Assembly: GCA_015709675.1 (NCBI GenBank)
Contig: CP054182.1
Location: 2,955,448-3,019,447 of the forward strand
DNA: 64,000 nt
DNA from: Ignavibacteriales bacterium
GTDB lineage: Bacteria; Bacteroidota; Ignavibacteria; Ignavibacteriales; Ignavibacteriaceae
Direction of reading: 5' to 3'
Every line of letters begins with the position of its first letter. Positions within the stretch are counted from its first letter, which is position 1. Below, piece after piece: positions 9,197-17,917 of this stretch. The notes below the pieces were generated by a model. That model saw only the letters and a program-made list of their open reading frames with translations. It ran no database searches and had not been told where the DNA came from. The translations under genes and the position numbers were made by a program.

Positions 9197-9213
9197 GCTA
9201 AATTAAAAATAAA

Positions 9214-10617
9214 ATGGATAAATTTCTTCTCCGTTTATGGGTATATTTGCGGGAATTTTTTCAAAACGGAGCTCATTTGCAGGAAAAGCTTAAACGAGAA
9301 CTTAATCTTACCCAGTCAACCGCCCTGAATATGATTGACATGGTGGGTATTGGACCCTTTATAGTTGTTCCATTAGTTATTCAGGAGATGAACGGCCCTC
9401 AGGCAATGTTAGCCTGGGTTCTGGGAGCTTTTCTCTCCTTTCTGGATGGATTCGTCTGGGCTGAACTCGGGGCTGCCTATCCAAACGCGGGAGGTACATA
9501 TTCATTTTTGAAAAATATTTACGGGGAAAAAGGCCCGGGGAGGTATTTCTCGTTTCTTTTCATCTGGCAGACGATTATCCAGGCCCCTCTGGTGGTTGCT
9601 TCAGGGGCAATCGGTTTTGCTCAGTACTTCACCTATCTGGCACCTATTGATCCTCTTATGCAAAAGGCAGTCTCCGGTGCTCTGGTGCTTCTCCTTGTAC
9701 TTCTGCTTTACAGGAGGATTGGAGAAGTAGGCAATATTTCTGTACTTCTCTGGATTGGCGTCGTAGGAACCATGGTCTGGATTATATTCGGCGGGGTTAC
9801 TCATTTTGATCCGGCTAAAGCTTTTGATTACCCTGAAGGTGCTTTCACCTTCGACCTGGTATTTTTTGCGGCACTTGGCAGCGCCACGATTAAAACGATA
9901 TATACCTATCTGGGTTACTATAATGTCTGCCATCTTGGTTCCGAAGTTAAGAATCCTGAGAAGATAATCCCGCAAAGCATGTTTATTTCTATTGCGGGTA
10001 TTGCAGTGCTCTATCTGATAATGCAGATGAGTTTTCTCGGCGTTATTCACTGGGAGGAAATTAAAAACAGCCAGTTTGTTGTGAGCCTGTTCATGGAAAG
10101 AATTTACGGCACCACTGCAGCTAAAATAGTTACTCTGCTGATACTCTGGATAGCATTCTCTTCCCTCTTTGCCGTCCTTGTGGGCTATACACGCATTCCC
10201 TATGCAGCAGCTCTGGACGGAAATTTCTTCAAGGTATTCGGCGAAGTGCATCCGGTAAAAAATTTTCCTCATAAATCGCTCCTGATTCTGGGAGGTATTG
10301 CATTCGTATTCAGCCTGCTCTTCCGGCTGAAGGATGTCATTGCGGCAATTCTGGCTATGAGAATACTTGTTCAGTTTGTTAATCAGACTATTGGATTAAT
10401 ATATCTTCATAAAAAAGGGGTCAGGGAGAACTTCCCTTACAAAATGCCATTGTTTCCACTTCCCCCGCTAATCTCCCTTCTTGTATGGATAGGGTTGTTT
10501 TTGTCAACCGGATTTAATTTTATAGCCGGAGGTCTGGGGATGATTATGCTGGGAAGCATTGTTTATTTTTTCAGAGCATACAGACAAAAAGAATGGCCAT
10601 TCGCGCAGCAGCTTTAA
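9214..10617 (+). CDS. Amino acid permease, APC superfamily
   Basis: A 467-residue inner-membrane transporter with about twelve hydrophobic segments. The first begins after a soluble N-terminal stretch (residues 1-35) with the family's helix-1 glycine motif (G-I-G-P-F at 46-50), and a typical A-E-L-G-A-A-Y-P-N-A-G-G-T-Y motif follows near residues 83-96. These features match APC/LAT-type amino acid transporters; the substrate cannot be deduced. It is divergent from the dtxR-feo operon with only 68 bp between the start codons, and that gap contains the palindrome, so metal-dependent control is possible. The downstream serine hydrolase gene starts within its last 25 bp. Confidence 0.85.
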   Translation: MDKFLLRLWVYLREFFQNGAHLQEKLKRELNLTQSTALNMIDMVGIGPFIVVPLVIQEMNGPQAMLAWVLGAFLSFLDGFVWAELGAAYPNAGGTYSFLKNIYGEKGPGRYFSFLFIWQTIIQAPLVVASGAIGFAQYFTYLAPIDPLMQKAVSGALVLLLVLLLYRRIGEVGNISVLLWIGVVGTMVWIIFGGVTHFDPAKAFDYPEGAFTFDLVFFAALGSATIKTIYTYLGYYNVCHLGSEVKNPEKIIPQSMFISIAGIAVLYLIMQMSFLGVIHWEEIKNSQFVVSLFMERIYGTTAAKIVTLLILWIAFSSLFAVLVGYTRIPYAAALDGNFFKVFGEVHPVKNFPHKSLLILGGIAFVFSLLFRLKDVIAAILAMRILVQFVNQTIGLIYLHKKGVRENFPYKMPLFPLPPLISLLVWIGLFLSTGFNFIAGGLGMIMLGSIVYFFRAYRQKEWPFAQQL

Positions 10618-12155
10618 TCGCAGCAGTTTTTTTTTCAATGGTGTCTGTCAGCGGACAGGAATACCAGTATGAACGTATTGTATCAGATTTCAGTTCTCTC
10701 AGGGAAAAACTCAATATACCCGGTTTAACCGTCGCCATCGCTCAAAATGGCGAAATAGTTTTTTCTGAGGCTTTTGGCTATAAGGATCTTATCACCCAGA
10801 CGCCCATGACTGAAAATACTGTATTCCATACAGCTTCGATCACTAAAACTTTTACGGCCTATGTACTGGGCCTCCTTGAGCAGGAAGGCAAAATCTCCAT
10901 GAGAGATGAAGTTAAGAAATATAATCTTAACCTTGGTGAAGGGGTTCGGGTTGAACACCTGCTTTCTCATACTTCACTCGGAATTCCGGGTAAACAGTTT
11001 TATTATCACAGCGGCCGGTTTAACAAACTTGATACAGTGATCTATGAAAGCACCGGAAAATTTCTTTCGGGTCACATAACCGATAAAATTATCCGAAAAA
11101 TTCCCCTTACATATACATTCCCTAACCCTTATGATACGGCAGATTTCCGTTTGTTCACCGATGAATCACCGCAAAAATTCATCGAGCAGCTTTACACCGG
11201 TTATATACACGGAACTGCAAATGTTACCACAAAATCAGAACTTGAAAAAGCATTTGCCGCTTCTGCAGGACTGATGTCGACATCAACTGATCTGGTCCGT
11301 TACGGTAATTTCCTGATGAGTGAGACAAATGCCTATGCAGTTTTAAAAAGATTAACCCGCCAGCGCTATTCCCCTGAAGGAGAGTCATTCCCCTACTCCC
11401 TTGGCTGGTTTACCGAGTACATAGATTCAGTGAAGTTTGTATGGCACTACGGATATATGGGTACTAATTCATCTCTGCTGATACTTGTGCCGGAAAAGAA
11501 ATTAACGTTCGCAATTCTCGCGAACAGCAATAATCTCAGCAGGATATATCCCCTTGAGGAGGCAACTTTTACTGCAAGTGAAGCCGGCCTTCTGTTTTTG
11601 AAACACTTTTTACCGGGACTGAGCCAGGGTGCTTACAGGGATTTTTCACTTTCAGGGAGGTTGCCGGAAGACACACCTGACTTCAAGCAAATTAATAATT
11701 TACTGGATTATGCAAATTATCGCCTGAACTATTATACCTATGGTCAGGTTGCTGATTCGCTTCTATCTAACCAGAAACGAACCGTCAGCGATCAGGCACT
11801 CGCAGTTTTAAGCGCTGACTCAAACAATCTAAAGATCAGCAAAAAGTTTTTAATCAGTCAGGAGACTTCTGTCCGTTTCATTTCATCCGGAGAAGGAATC
11901 TTCGGTCCGTTGTCAGACTATGGATCCTGCACGGATACAGAAGGGAAAGTGATATGGTCAATGGAAGACAGTCCCAAATATCATGCAGGCGGAAATGCGA
12001 AGAATCTTCTTAGCATCTCAGACATTGTCACACTTTTACCCGGAGAGTACACCCTTCACTACCTCACGGATGAAAGCCATTCCCCGGAATTTTGGAACAA
12101 TTTACCTCCTGATGACCTTTTTTGGGGGATTTATGTTATGCCTACGCCAAATTAA
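10593..12155 (+). CDS. Secreted serine hydrolase, beta-lactamase/PBP4-like (class C fold)
   Basis: A 520-residue protein with a signal peptide (residues 1-21, hydrophobic AALIAAVFFSMVSVS). The class C beta-lactamase / D-alanyl-D-alanine peptidase fold spans about residues 25-360: the nucleophile motif is S-I-T-K at 82-85, then H-L-L-S-H-T-S, and a W-H-Y-G-Y-M-G motif stands where K-T-G normally occurs. The middle Y-S-N motif appears as Y138-H-S. The last 160 residues are an extra domain I do not recognise. Such proteins include esterases and peptide hydrolases, so antibiotic resistance should not be assumed. It overlaps the permease gene by 25 bp and probably shares its transcript. Confidence 0.8.
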   Translation: MAIRAAALIAAVFFSMVSVSGQEYQYERIVSDFSSLREKLNIPGLTVAIAQNGEIVFSEAFGYKDLITQTPMTENTVFHTASITKTFTAYVLGLLEQEGKISMRDEVKKYNLNLGEGVRVEHLLSHTSLGIPGKQFYYHSGRFNKLDTVIYESTGKFLSGHITDKIIRKIPLTYTFPNPYDTADFRLFTDESPQKFIEQLYTGYIHGTANVTTKSELEKAFAASAGLMSTSTDLVRYGNFLMSETNAYAVLKRLTRQRYSPEGESFPYSLGWFTEYIDSVKFVWHYGYMGTNSSLLILVPEKKLTFAILANSNNLSRIYPLEEATFTASEAGLLFLKHFLPGLSQGAYRDFSLSGRLPEDTPDFKQINNLLDYANYRLNYYTYGQVADSLLSNQKRTVSDQALAVLSADSNNLKISKKFLISQETSVRFISSGEGIFGPLSDYGSCTDTEGKVIWSMEDSPKYHAGGNAKNLLSISDIVTLLPGEYTLHYLTDESHSPEFWNNLPPDDLFWGIYVMPTPN

Positions 12156-12164
12156 TTGAGTTAC

Positions 12165-12207
12165 GGAAACTATTTCTTGCTTTTTTAGTTTCCATGCTGT
12201 AAGTTTG
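12165..12207 (+). promoter_or_regulatory. Promoter and TetR-type operator of the ABC efflux operon
   Basis: An inverted repeat with perfect 8-bp arms, GGAAACTA (12165-12172) and TAGTTTCC (12186-12193), covers a -33 TTG at 12177-12179. Twenty bases further on is TAAGTTTG (12200-12207), an exact TAnnTTTG -7 element, 23 bases before the TetR start codon. The operator therefore overlaps the -33 region. Nearly the same inverted repeat precedes the second TetR operon at 22974-23001. Promoter assignment rests on the Bacteroidota consensus; repressor binding is an inference. Confidence 0.65.
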
Positions 12208-12230
12208 GGAATCATAAAGTAAAGTATGAA

Positions 12231-12842
12231 ATGGAAACCAATCAGGGTCTGCTGATTGAGAAAATAAGCCGGATATTCTTCACAAAGGGATTTCAGAAAA
12301 TCTCAATGGATGAACTGGCCCTGACCTTAAAAATAAGCAAAAAGACCTTCTACAAGTATTTTCCCTCAAAGGAGCAAATCGTAAGGGATTGTGCATTTAC
12401 CTTCCTGAAAAAAAATATTGAAGCTATTCAGAGCATTGCCGCCTCTGATGAAAATCCTATCCTCAAGTACCTTCAGCTCCTCTCTCACATTGGTAATAAT
12501 ATCGCAACCATTAATAAAGTCTGGCTTGAAGATGTCAGGAGCAGCATGCCCTCTCTGTGGACTGAAATTGATGAGTTCAGAAAGCTGACCCTGGAATCCA
12601 GCATGCAGATTCTCTATCGTGAGGGGCTTCAGCAAGGTCTGTTTAAGGAATACCCGGAAGGGCTGATAGTCCGTCTCTTTTCCGTAAGCATTCGAGGTAT
12701 TATGCATCCTGATTTCATTCTAAACGCAGATTTTGAACCTAAAACCGCATTAATGAACACCATCCATCTTCTCCTTACAGGTATTCTGACTGAAAAAGGC
12801 ATGAAGGTATATAAAGAAATTCAGAAAAGGAACGAGTTATGA
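12231..12842 (+). CDS. TetR-family transcriptional repressor (ABC efflux operon)
   Basis: A 203-residue regulator. The helix-turn-helix is at about residues 25-46 with the recognition helix I-S-K-K-T-F-Y-K-Y-F at 35-44; the remainder is the helical ligand-binding domain. It is the first gene of a six-gene efflux operon and overlaps the adaptor gene by 4 bp (ATGA), so autoregulation through the upstream inverted repeat is likely. Gene order is the same as E. coli cecR-ybhGFSR. Its recognition helix is almost identical to that of the TetR at 23006, which fits the shared operator sequence. The inducer is unknown. Confidence 0.9.
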   Translation: METNQGLLIEKISRIFFTKGFQKISMDELALTLKISKKTFYKYFPSKEQIVRDCAFTFLKKNIEAIQSIAASDENPILKYLQLLSHIGNNIATINKVWLEDVRSSMPSLWTEIDEFRKLTLESSMQILYREGLQQGLFKEYPEGLIVRLFSVSIRGIMHPDFILNADFEPKTALMNTIHLLLTGILTEKGMKVYKEIQKRNEL

Positions 12843-13807
12843 ATCGTTTATATTTCATCCCCGTCATTCTTATAAGTTTCTTGATCTCCTCCTGCGGCAA
12901 AGGTGATGATGAGGAATATCTGGAACTCACCGGGAATCTTGAGGCTGTAACAGTAACGGTATCGAATAAAACCGCAGGAACGATAATTAAACTTATGGCT
13001 GATGAAGGATTTAAGGCAGAGAAAGGTGACACACTCGCGATTATTGATACCGAAGCATTGCTGCTTCAGCTCCAGCAGGCCAGGGCAAACCGTGAGGCTA
13101 TTCAGGCACAGTTTTTATTACTGAAAAACGGCGCAAGAAAAGAGGATATTGCCCAGGCCGAAAGCATATATAAACAGACAGAAGCGGCATATAAGACATC
13201 ACTTACGGATCTTCAAAGAATTGAAGCGCTGTTACAATCTGGAAGTGTTACACAGAAGCAGTTTGATGACATACAGCTTGTAACTGAAACCCGCCGTCTG
13301 CAGATGGCTTCAGCTCTGGAGAATCTGAATAAACTCCGTTCAATAGCAAGGCCGGAAGAACTGATGCAGGCAAAAGCCCGTCTTGATCAGGCGGTTGCAG
13401 CAGAAGAAATTATCGCAAAGAGTTACAGGGACTGTTTTATCCTCTCACCGGTTTCAGGATATATCAGCAAGTCTTTTTTTGAGGAGGGAGAACTCGTTCA
13501 GCCAGGTACTGCGCTTTTTAAGGTCACCAATCTGGATAATATAGAACTGATCGTTTATCCGGAACAAACACACATCGGTAAAATTCAGATTAACGACAGA
13601 GCAGATATAATGATTGACAGTTTCCCTGATAAAACCTTCAAGGGAAAGATTGTATATATTTCTCCTGAGGCTGAATTCACTCCAAAGAACATTCAGACAA
13701 AAGAAGAGAGGTCGAAACTGGTATTTGCAGTAAAAATTGCAGTTGAGAATAACCAGAACCAGCTCAAATCAGGACTCCCTGCTGATGCAAGAATTTATCT
13801 TAAATAA
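12839..13807 (+). CDS. HlyD/YbhG-like periplasmic adaptor lipoprotein of ABC exporter
   Basis: A 322-residue membrane-fusion protein. The N-terminus has a lipoprotein signal with the lipobox I-S-S-C (Cys20), so it is probably anchored to a membrane by lipid. The first biotinyl-lipoyl half (T-G-N-L-E-A-V to G-D-T-L-A-I-I-D, about 31-65), a long coiled coil (70-185, rich in A, E, Q, L), the second lipoyl half (S-P-V-S-G-Y-I) and a beta-barrel domain follow in the usual order. It would connect the inner-membrane ABC pump to an outer-membrane channel; no TolC gene lies in this operon. Overlaps: 4 bp with tetR, 23 bp with the ATPase gene at its chosen start. Confidence 0.85.
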   Translation: MNRLYFIPVILISFLISSCGKGDDEEYLELTGNLEAVTVTVSNKTAGTIIKLMADEGFKAEKGDTLAIIDTEALLLQLQQARANREAIQAQFLLLKNGARKEDIAQAESIYKQTEAAYKTSLTDLQRIEALLQSGSVTQKQFDDIQLVTETRRLQMASALENLNKLRSIARPEELMQAKARLDQAVAAEEIIAKSYRDCFILSPVSGYISKSFFEEGELVQPGTALFKVTNLDNIELIVYPEQTHIGKIQINDRADIMIDSFPDKTFKGKIVYISPEAEFTPKNIQTKEERSKLVFAVKIAVENNQNQLKSGLPADARIYLK

Positions 13808-14723
13808 AGCAATTCTTTCGGTAAGCGGACTTACTAAAAGCTTCGGAACTACTGAGGCGGTAAAAGATATTTCCTTCAGCGTATCAGCCGGTGAAATGTT
13901 CGGTATGGTTGGTCCGGATGGTGCAGGAAAAACAACAACTCTGAAGGCTGTATGCGGACTCCTGACACCCGATTCGGGAGATATTCTGCTGTTTAATGAA
14001 AAGGTGAAACGGTCTGGCAAATCAACGCAGAAGCGCATTGGATATCTCTCTCAGCGTTTTAGTCTCTATGGTGATCTGAGTGTTGATGAAAATCTTGATT
14101 TTTTTGCCAGAATCCACGGGCGTAAAGATTATCACGAGGAAAGAAAGTCACTCCTTGAAATGACCCGTCTTTCGGAATTTACCAAAAGACCTGCCGAAAA
14201 ATTATCAGGCGGAATGAAACAAAAGCTTGCACTCGCCTGCTCCCTTATTCATAAACCCGATTTACTGATTCTGGATGAACCCACAACCGGTGTTGATCCT
14301 GTTTCAAGAAGAGATTTCTGGAAAATTCTTTCACAACTCAGGCTGGATGGATTAACTATCATCATGTCAACTCCCTACCTGGATGAAGCGGAAAGATGTG
14401 ACCGCGTTGCTTTGTTCAATCAGGGAAGAATACTCAGCCTCGATAATCCTGTAAGAATGAAGGAAACCTGCGGTTTTCGGGTATATGAGATTTCAACGTC
14501 TTCTATACGGGAAGCTGATGTTTTAATCAGAAACAATTTTCCACTTGTGCCCCAGCTGTACGGAGACCGGCTGCACATCATAGTTGATTCTGAAAGCACA
14601 CTGCCTGAAAAAATTCTTCCCCTGCTTGCCGAAAATGGAATCAGCGTATTATCATCTGAATATATTATTCCTTCACTTGAGAATATTTTTATAAAAGCTG
14701 CTGAAGTGTCATATGCAGAGTAA
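13785..14723 (+). CDS. ABC transporter ATP-binding protein (first YbhF-like half)
   Basis: Numbered from the ATG at 13785, this is a 312-residue ATPase. An earlier in-frame start (13737) exists, but it would overlap the adaptor gene by 71 bp and add a segment with no ABC similarity. Walker A is GPDGAGKT at 43-50, with Asp in place of the usual Asn; the signature is L-S-G-G-M-K-Q, and Walker B is L-L-I-L-D-E-P. The C-terminal 80 residues form a small extra domain common in drug-export ABC proteins. Together with the next gene it corresponds to the double ATPase YbhF of E. coli. It would power export through the two ABC-2 permeases that follow. Confidence 0.9.
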   Translation: MQEFILNKAILSVSGLTKSFGTTEAVKDISFSVSAGEMFGMVGPDGAGKTTTLKAVCGLLTPDSGDILLFNEKVKRSGKSTQKRIGYLSQRFSLYGDLSVDENLDFFARIHGRKDYHEERKSLLEMTRLSEFTKRPAEKLSGGMKQKLALACSLIHKPDLLILDEPTTGVDPVSRRDFWKILSQLRLDGLTIIMSTPYLDEAERCDRVALFNQGRILSLDNPVRMKETCGFRVYEISTSSIREADVLIRNNFPLVPQLYGDRLHIIVDSESTLPEKILPLLAENGISVLSSEYIIPSLENIFIKAAEVSYAE

Positions 14724-15648
14724 CACACCAGCTATTGAGGTAAAGAATCTTACAAAGAAATTCGGAAATTTTATTTCTGTGAATGATGTAACATTCTCCG
14801 TAGCTAAAGGGGCTATTTTCGGTTTTCTGGGAGCAAACGGAGCTGGCAAATCAACAACGATAAAGATGCTAACCGGGCTGCTGAGTCCTACATCGGGCGA
14901 TGCTTTTGTTGCCGGTTACTCCATTAACGAGCACCCTGACAAAGTGAAATCATCAATCGGTTATATGTCCCAGAAGTTTTCTCTGTACAATGATCTGACC
15001 GTAAGGGAAAATATTACATTTTTCGGCAGAGTATACGGACTTGATGATAAAAGTATAAATAAACGACTGACCGAGGCTGTTTCAATAGCGCATCTGGAAG
15101 GAAATGAAGATAAACTGACAGGATCTTTGCCGGGGGGTATAAAACAGCGTCTGGCATTGGCTACCGCCGTACTTCATAAACCCGGGATTGTGTTTCTGGA
15201 TGAACCTACCAGCGGTGTTGATCCCATCGCGCGAAGAGGATTCTGGGATCTTATTCATGATCTCAGTGCTCAGGGAACAACAATCTTCGTAACCACGCAC
15301 TATCTTGAAGAAGCGGAGTATTGCCATGATATCATTCTTCTTGATGCGGGTAAAATTATTGCACAGGGTTCACCAAAAGACCTGAAATCAGATTATATCG
15401 AACACCCGATATTATCAATTGAAACAAACAACCTGGTCTCCGCCATGGGTATAATGGAGAAAGATAAATATGTTGAAGATGTATCCGTATTCGGAAATTC
15501 CATTCATGTCGTAACCTCGCTTCATTCAAAACCTGAAGAATATTTCAGAAATCTTCTTGGAGGACACGGATTACATGTCAGCGAATGTAAAAGTGTTCAG
15601 CCGACTCTGGAAGATGTTTTCATTTATTTACTGGAGCACAAGAATTGA
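14713..15648 (+). CDS. ABC transporter ATP-binding protein (second YbhF-like half)
   Basis: A 311-residue ATPase, starting 11 bp before the previous gene ends. Walker A is GANGAGKST at 40-48 and Walker B is V-F-L-D-E-P, followed by T-H-Y-L-E-E-A with the switch histidine. The signature motif is degenerate: L-P-G-G-I-K-Q at 139-145 instead of L-S-G-G-Q-x-Q, with the conserved serine replaced by proline. This suggests that a heterodimer with the first ATPase has one normal and one weakened ATP site, a known arrangement in asymmetric ABC exporters. It ends in a TTGA overlap with the next gene. Confidence 0.9.
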   Translation: MQSNTPAIEVKNLTKKFGNFISVNDVTFSVAKGAIFGFLGANGAGKSTTIKMLTGLLSPTSGDAFVAGYSINEHPDKVKSSIGYMSQKFSLYNDLTVRENITFFGRVYGLDDKSINKRLTEAVSIAHLEGNEDKLTGSLPGGIKQRLALATAVLHKPGIVFLDEPTSGVDPIARRGFWDLIHDLSAQGTTIFVTTHYLEEAEYCHDIILLDAGKIIAQGSPKDLKSDYIEHPILSIETNNLVSAMGIMEKDKYVEDVSVFGNSIHVVTSLHSKPEEYFRNLLGGHGLHVSECKSVQPTLEDVFIYLLEHKN

Positions 15649-16787
15649 CTGATTCCATTAACCGGATAGGAATTATCGTCGTAAAAGAATTCCGGCATCT
15701 TTTAAGAGATGTGAGAATGCTTGCAGTGCTTACCTTTTTTCCGGTATTTCTGCTCCTTATGTTCGGTTATGCGGTTAATTTTGATGTGGATAATGTACCA
15801 ATCGGCATATATGACGGAGATAAATCTGAATTCAGCAGGGATATGAGATCCGCATTAACAGCATCTGGTTATTTCTATGAATCAGTTCAGATAGCTTCTG
15901 AAGATGAGATTTTTGAAGTTATTAATGCTAACAGGGCTAAATGTGTAATTATCATTCCTGAAAATTTTTCATCAGACTACCATAAAGGGAAGGAAGCGAA
16001 GTTACAGTACCTCATCAACGGAACGGACGGAAATTCTGCTAATATCATTCAAAACTACCTGACATCATTCACCGCTGGCTATTCGAACCGGCTGCGCACT
16101 GAGATTTTGGAAGCAAAAGGTTTTTCAGCGTATACCCCCGTTGATTTCAGGCCGATCTACTGGTATAATCCGGAGTTGAAATCTACCAAGTTTCTGATTC
16201 CCGGACTAATGGCAATGATTCTGATTATGATTTGCGTCATTACCGTTGCGCTTTCAATTGTGAGAGAAAAAGAACGAGGGACAATGGAGCAGATTGAGGT
16301 CTCCCCTGTGCTTTCTCATGAATTACTCATCGGAAAAACCATTCCTTATATACTACTTTCCCTGCTGAGCGGTATATTTATTCTCATTGCCGGTTTTGTA
16401 TTATTCTCCGTGGAAGTTAAAGGAAGTTATCTGCTCCTGTTTATATCCACCATTCTGTTTATCTCCGCATCTACATCACTTGGCATCTTTGTCTCAGTAA
16501 TCTCGGATACCCAGCAGGTTGCATTTTCTATTGCTACATTTATCTCAATGCTTCCGGCAGTGATTCTGAGCGGATTTATTTTTCCGCTGGAGAGCACACC
16601 GGTAGCTGTTCAGGTTCTGAGTTACATAACTCCCGCAAAGTATTACATTATTACCTTAAGGTCTGTAATTCTCAGGGGTGCAGGAATATCTGCATTCTGG
16701 GAACAGCTGCTGTTGTTAATTGCATATACGGCAATTTTTCTATCGCTCGCCAACATTGCATCTAAAAAGAAAGCCCTTAAGTTGTGA
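15645..16787 (+). CDS. ABC-2 type permease (YbhS/YbhR-like), first of two
   Basis: A 380-residue inner-membrane protein with one N-terminal membrane helix (residues 25-45), a large extracytoplasmic loop (about 46-175) and five C-terminal helices, the standard ABC-2 drug-exporter layout. The V-R-E-K-E-R-G-T-M-E-Q motif that precedes the second C-terminal helix is characteristic. The only start that fits is a TTG overlapping the upstream stop (TTGA), indicating translational coupling. It pairs with the following gene to form the membrane channel of the exporter. The substrate is unknown; YbhGFSR in E. coli has been connected with cefoperazone and chloramphenicol. Confidence 0.9.
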   Translation: MTDSINRIGIIVVKEFRHLLRDVRMLAVLTFFPVFLLLMFGYAVNFDVDNVPIGIYDGDKSEFSRDMRSALTASGYFYESVQIASEDEIFEVINANRAKCVIIIPENFSSDYHKGKEAKLQYLINGTDGNSANIIQNYLTSFTAGYSNRLRTEILEAKGFSAYTPVDFRPIYWYNPELKSTKFLIPGLMAMILIMICVITVALSIVREKERGTMEQIEVSPVLSHELLIGKTIPYILLSLLSGIFILIAGFVLFSVEVKGSYLLLFISTILFISASTSLGIFVSVISDTQQVAFSIATFISMLPAVILSGFIFPLESTPVAVQVLSYITPAKYYIITLRSVILRGAGISAFWEQLLLLIAYTAIFLSLANIASKKKALKL

Positions 16788-17917
16788 TAAGATCAATAAT
16801 TGCCATAATCATAAAGGAGTTTCAGCAGTTCAGGCGTGATCCTAAAATGTTTGGAATCATTCTTGTCGCCCCGGTGGTTCAATTGATTTTTTTAGGATAC
16901 GCAGCCACCTTAGATCTGAAATTTATCCGGCTTGCGATCTATGATCAGGATAACAGCCGTCCAAGCCGTGAATTAGTAAAGGAACTTGAAGCCGGTAAAA
17001 TCTTCTACATAGAAAAATATCTGAGCAGTTATCAGGAACTTGAAGAGAGCATGCAATCAGGTAAAATTCTGATTTCTATCGTTATTCCTCAGGAGTACGA
17101 ACAGAAACTTTCAAGGAGGGAGACGGCACACCTGCAGATTATCGTTAATGGTTCTGACGGTAATGCCGCTTCAATAGCCACCGGATATATCAGCAAATTT
17201 CTTTCCCTTTACGGTCAGAAATACAAGGTCAATCTGTTTGAGAAATCCGGTATGCGCCCGCCTCCCACAGGAACAATAGTCGCCGAACCCCGTGTATGGT
17301 TTAATCCGCTCCTTATAACCAGAGTTTACATGGTACCGAGTATCGTCGGGCTCTTACTGAGTATCATCACCCTGATTCTGACAGCGCTGGCCGTTGTAAA
17401 AGAAAAGGAAATTGGCACGTATGAACAAATCATCGTCACGCCAGTAAAACCTTATCAACTCATACTTGGAAAGCTCATTCCCTTTATAATTCTTGCTTAT
17501 GCTGCCGCAATGATTGCACTTGCTGCGATGTGGTTTATTTTTGAGATTCCAGTCAAAGGAAGCCTGAGTTTTCTTCTTATCTCCTCCTTTTTCTATATCC
17601 TTTCCACCCTTGGACTTGGACTTTTTGTCTCCACCGTGAGCAAAACACAACAGCAGGCAATGATGATAGCCATATTTGGAGTTTTGCTTCCTATGGTCTA
17701 TCTTTCAGGGTTCGCTTTCCCGCTGGATAACGCACCCCTGTTTGTGCAGATAGTCAGCTATTTTATACCCCTTACCTACTTTTTTAAGGTAATCAGAGGG
17801 GTGATATTACAGGGAAACGGATTTATTGAATTATGGGATGAAGCGCTTATTATGCTTCTTATGGGTGTTATAATTCTCATTGCCAGTGCAATTCGTTTCA
17901 GGAAAAAGCTTGACTAA
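16784..17917 (+). CDS. ABC-2 type permease (YbhS/YbhR-like), second of two
   Basis: A 377-residue paralogue of the preceding permease with the same plan: helix at 25-42, large external domain, V-K-E-K-E-I-G-T-Y-E-Q motif, then five helices. It starts with GTG in a GTGA overlap with the previous stop. The two permeases presumably form a heterodimer. The following methyltransferase reading frame begins within or just before the end of this gene, so transcription may continue into it. Confidence 0.9.
   Translation: MIRSIIAIIIKEFQQFRRDPKMFGIILVAPVVQLIFLGYAATLDLKFIRLAIYDQDNSRPSRELVKELEAGKIFYIEKYLSSYQELEESMQSGKILISIVIPQEYEQKLSRRETAHLQIIVNGSDGNAASIATGYISKFLSLYGQKYKVNLFEKSGMRPPPTGTIVAEPRVWFNPLLITRVYMVPSIVGLLLSIITLILTALAVVKEKEIGTYEQIIVTPVKPYQLILGKLIPFIILAYAAAMIALAAMWFIFEIPVKGSLSFLLISSFFYILSTLGLGLFVSTVSKTQQQAMMIAIFGVLLPMVYLSGFAFPLDNAPLFVQIVSYFIPLTYFFKVIRGVILQGNGFIELWDEALIMLLMGVIILIASAIRFRKKLD

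Noticed and set aside
10593-12155. Beta-lactamase as an antibiotic resistance gene
   Set aside because: Only the fold and S-x-x-K are clear; the Y-S-N and K-T-G positions differ, so an esterase or peptide hydrolase is just as likely.
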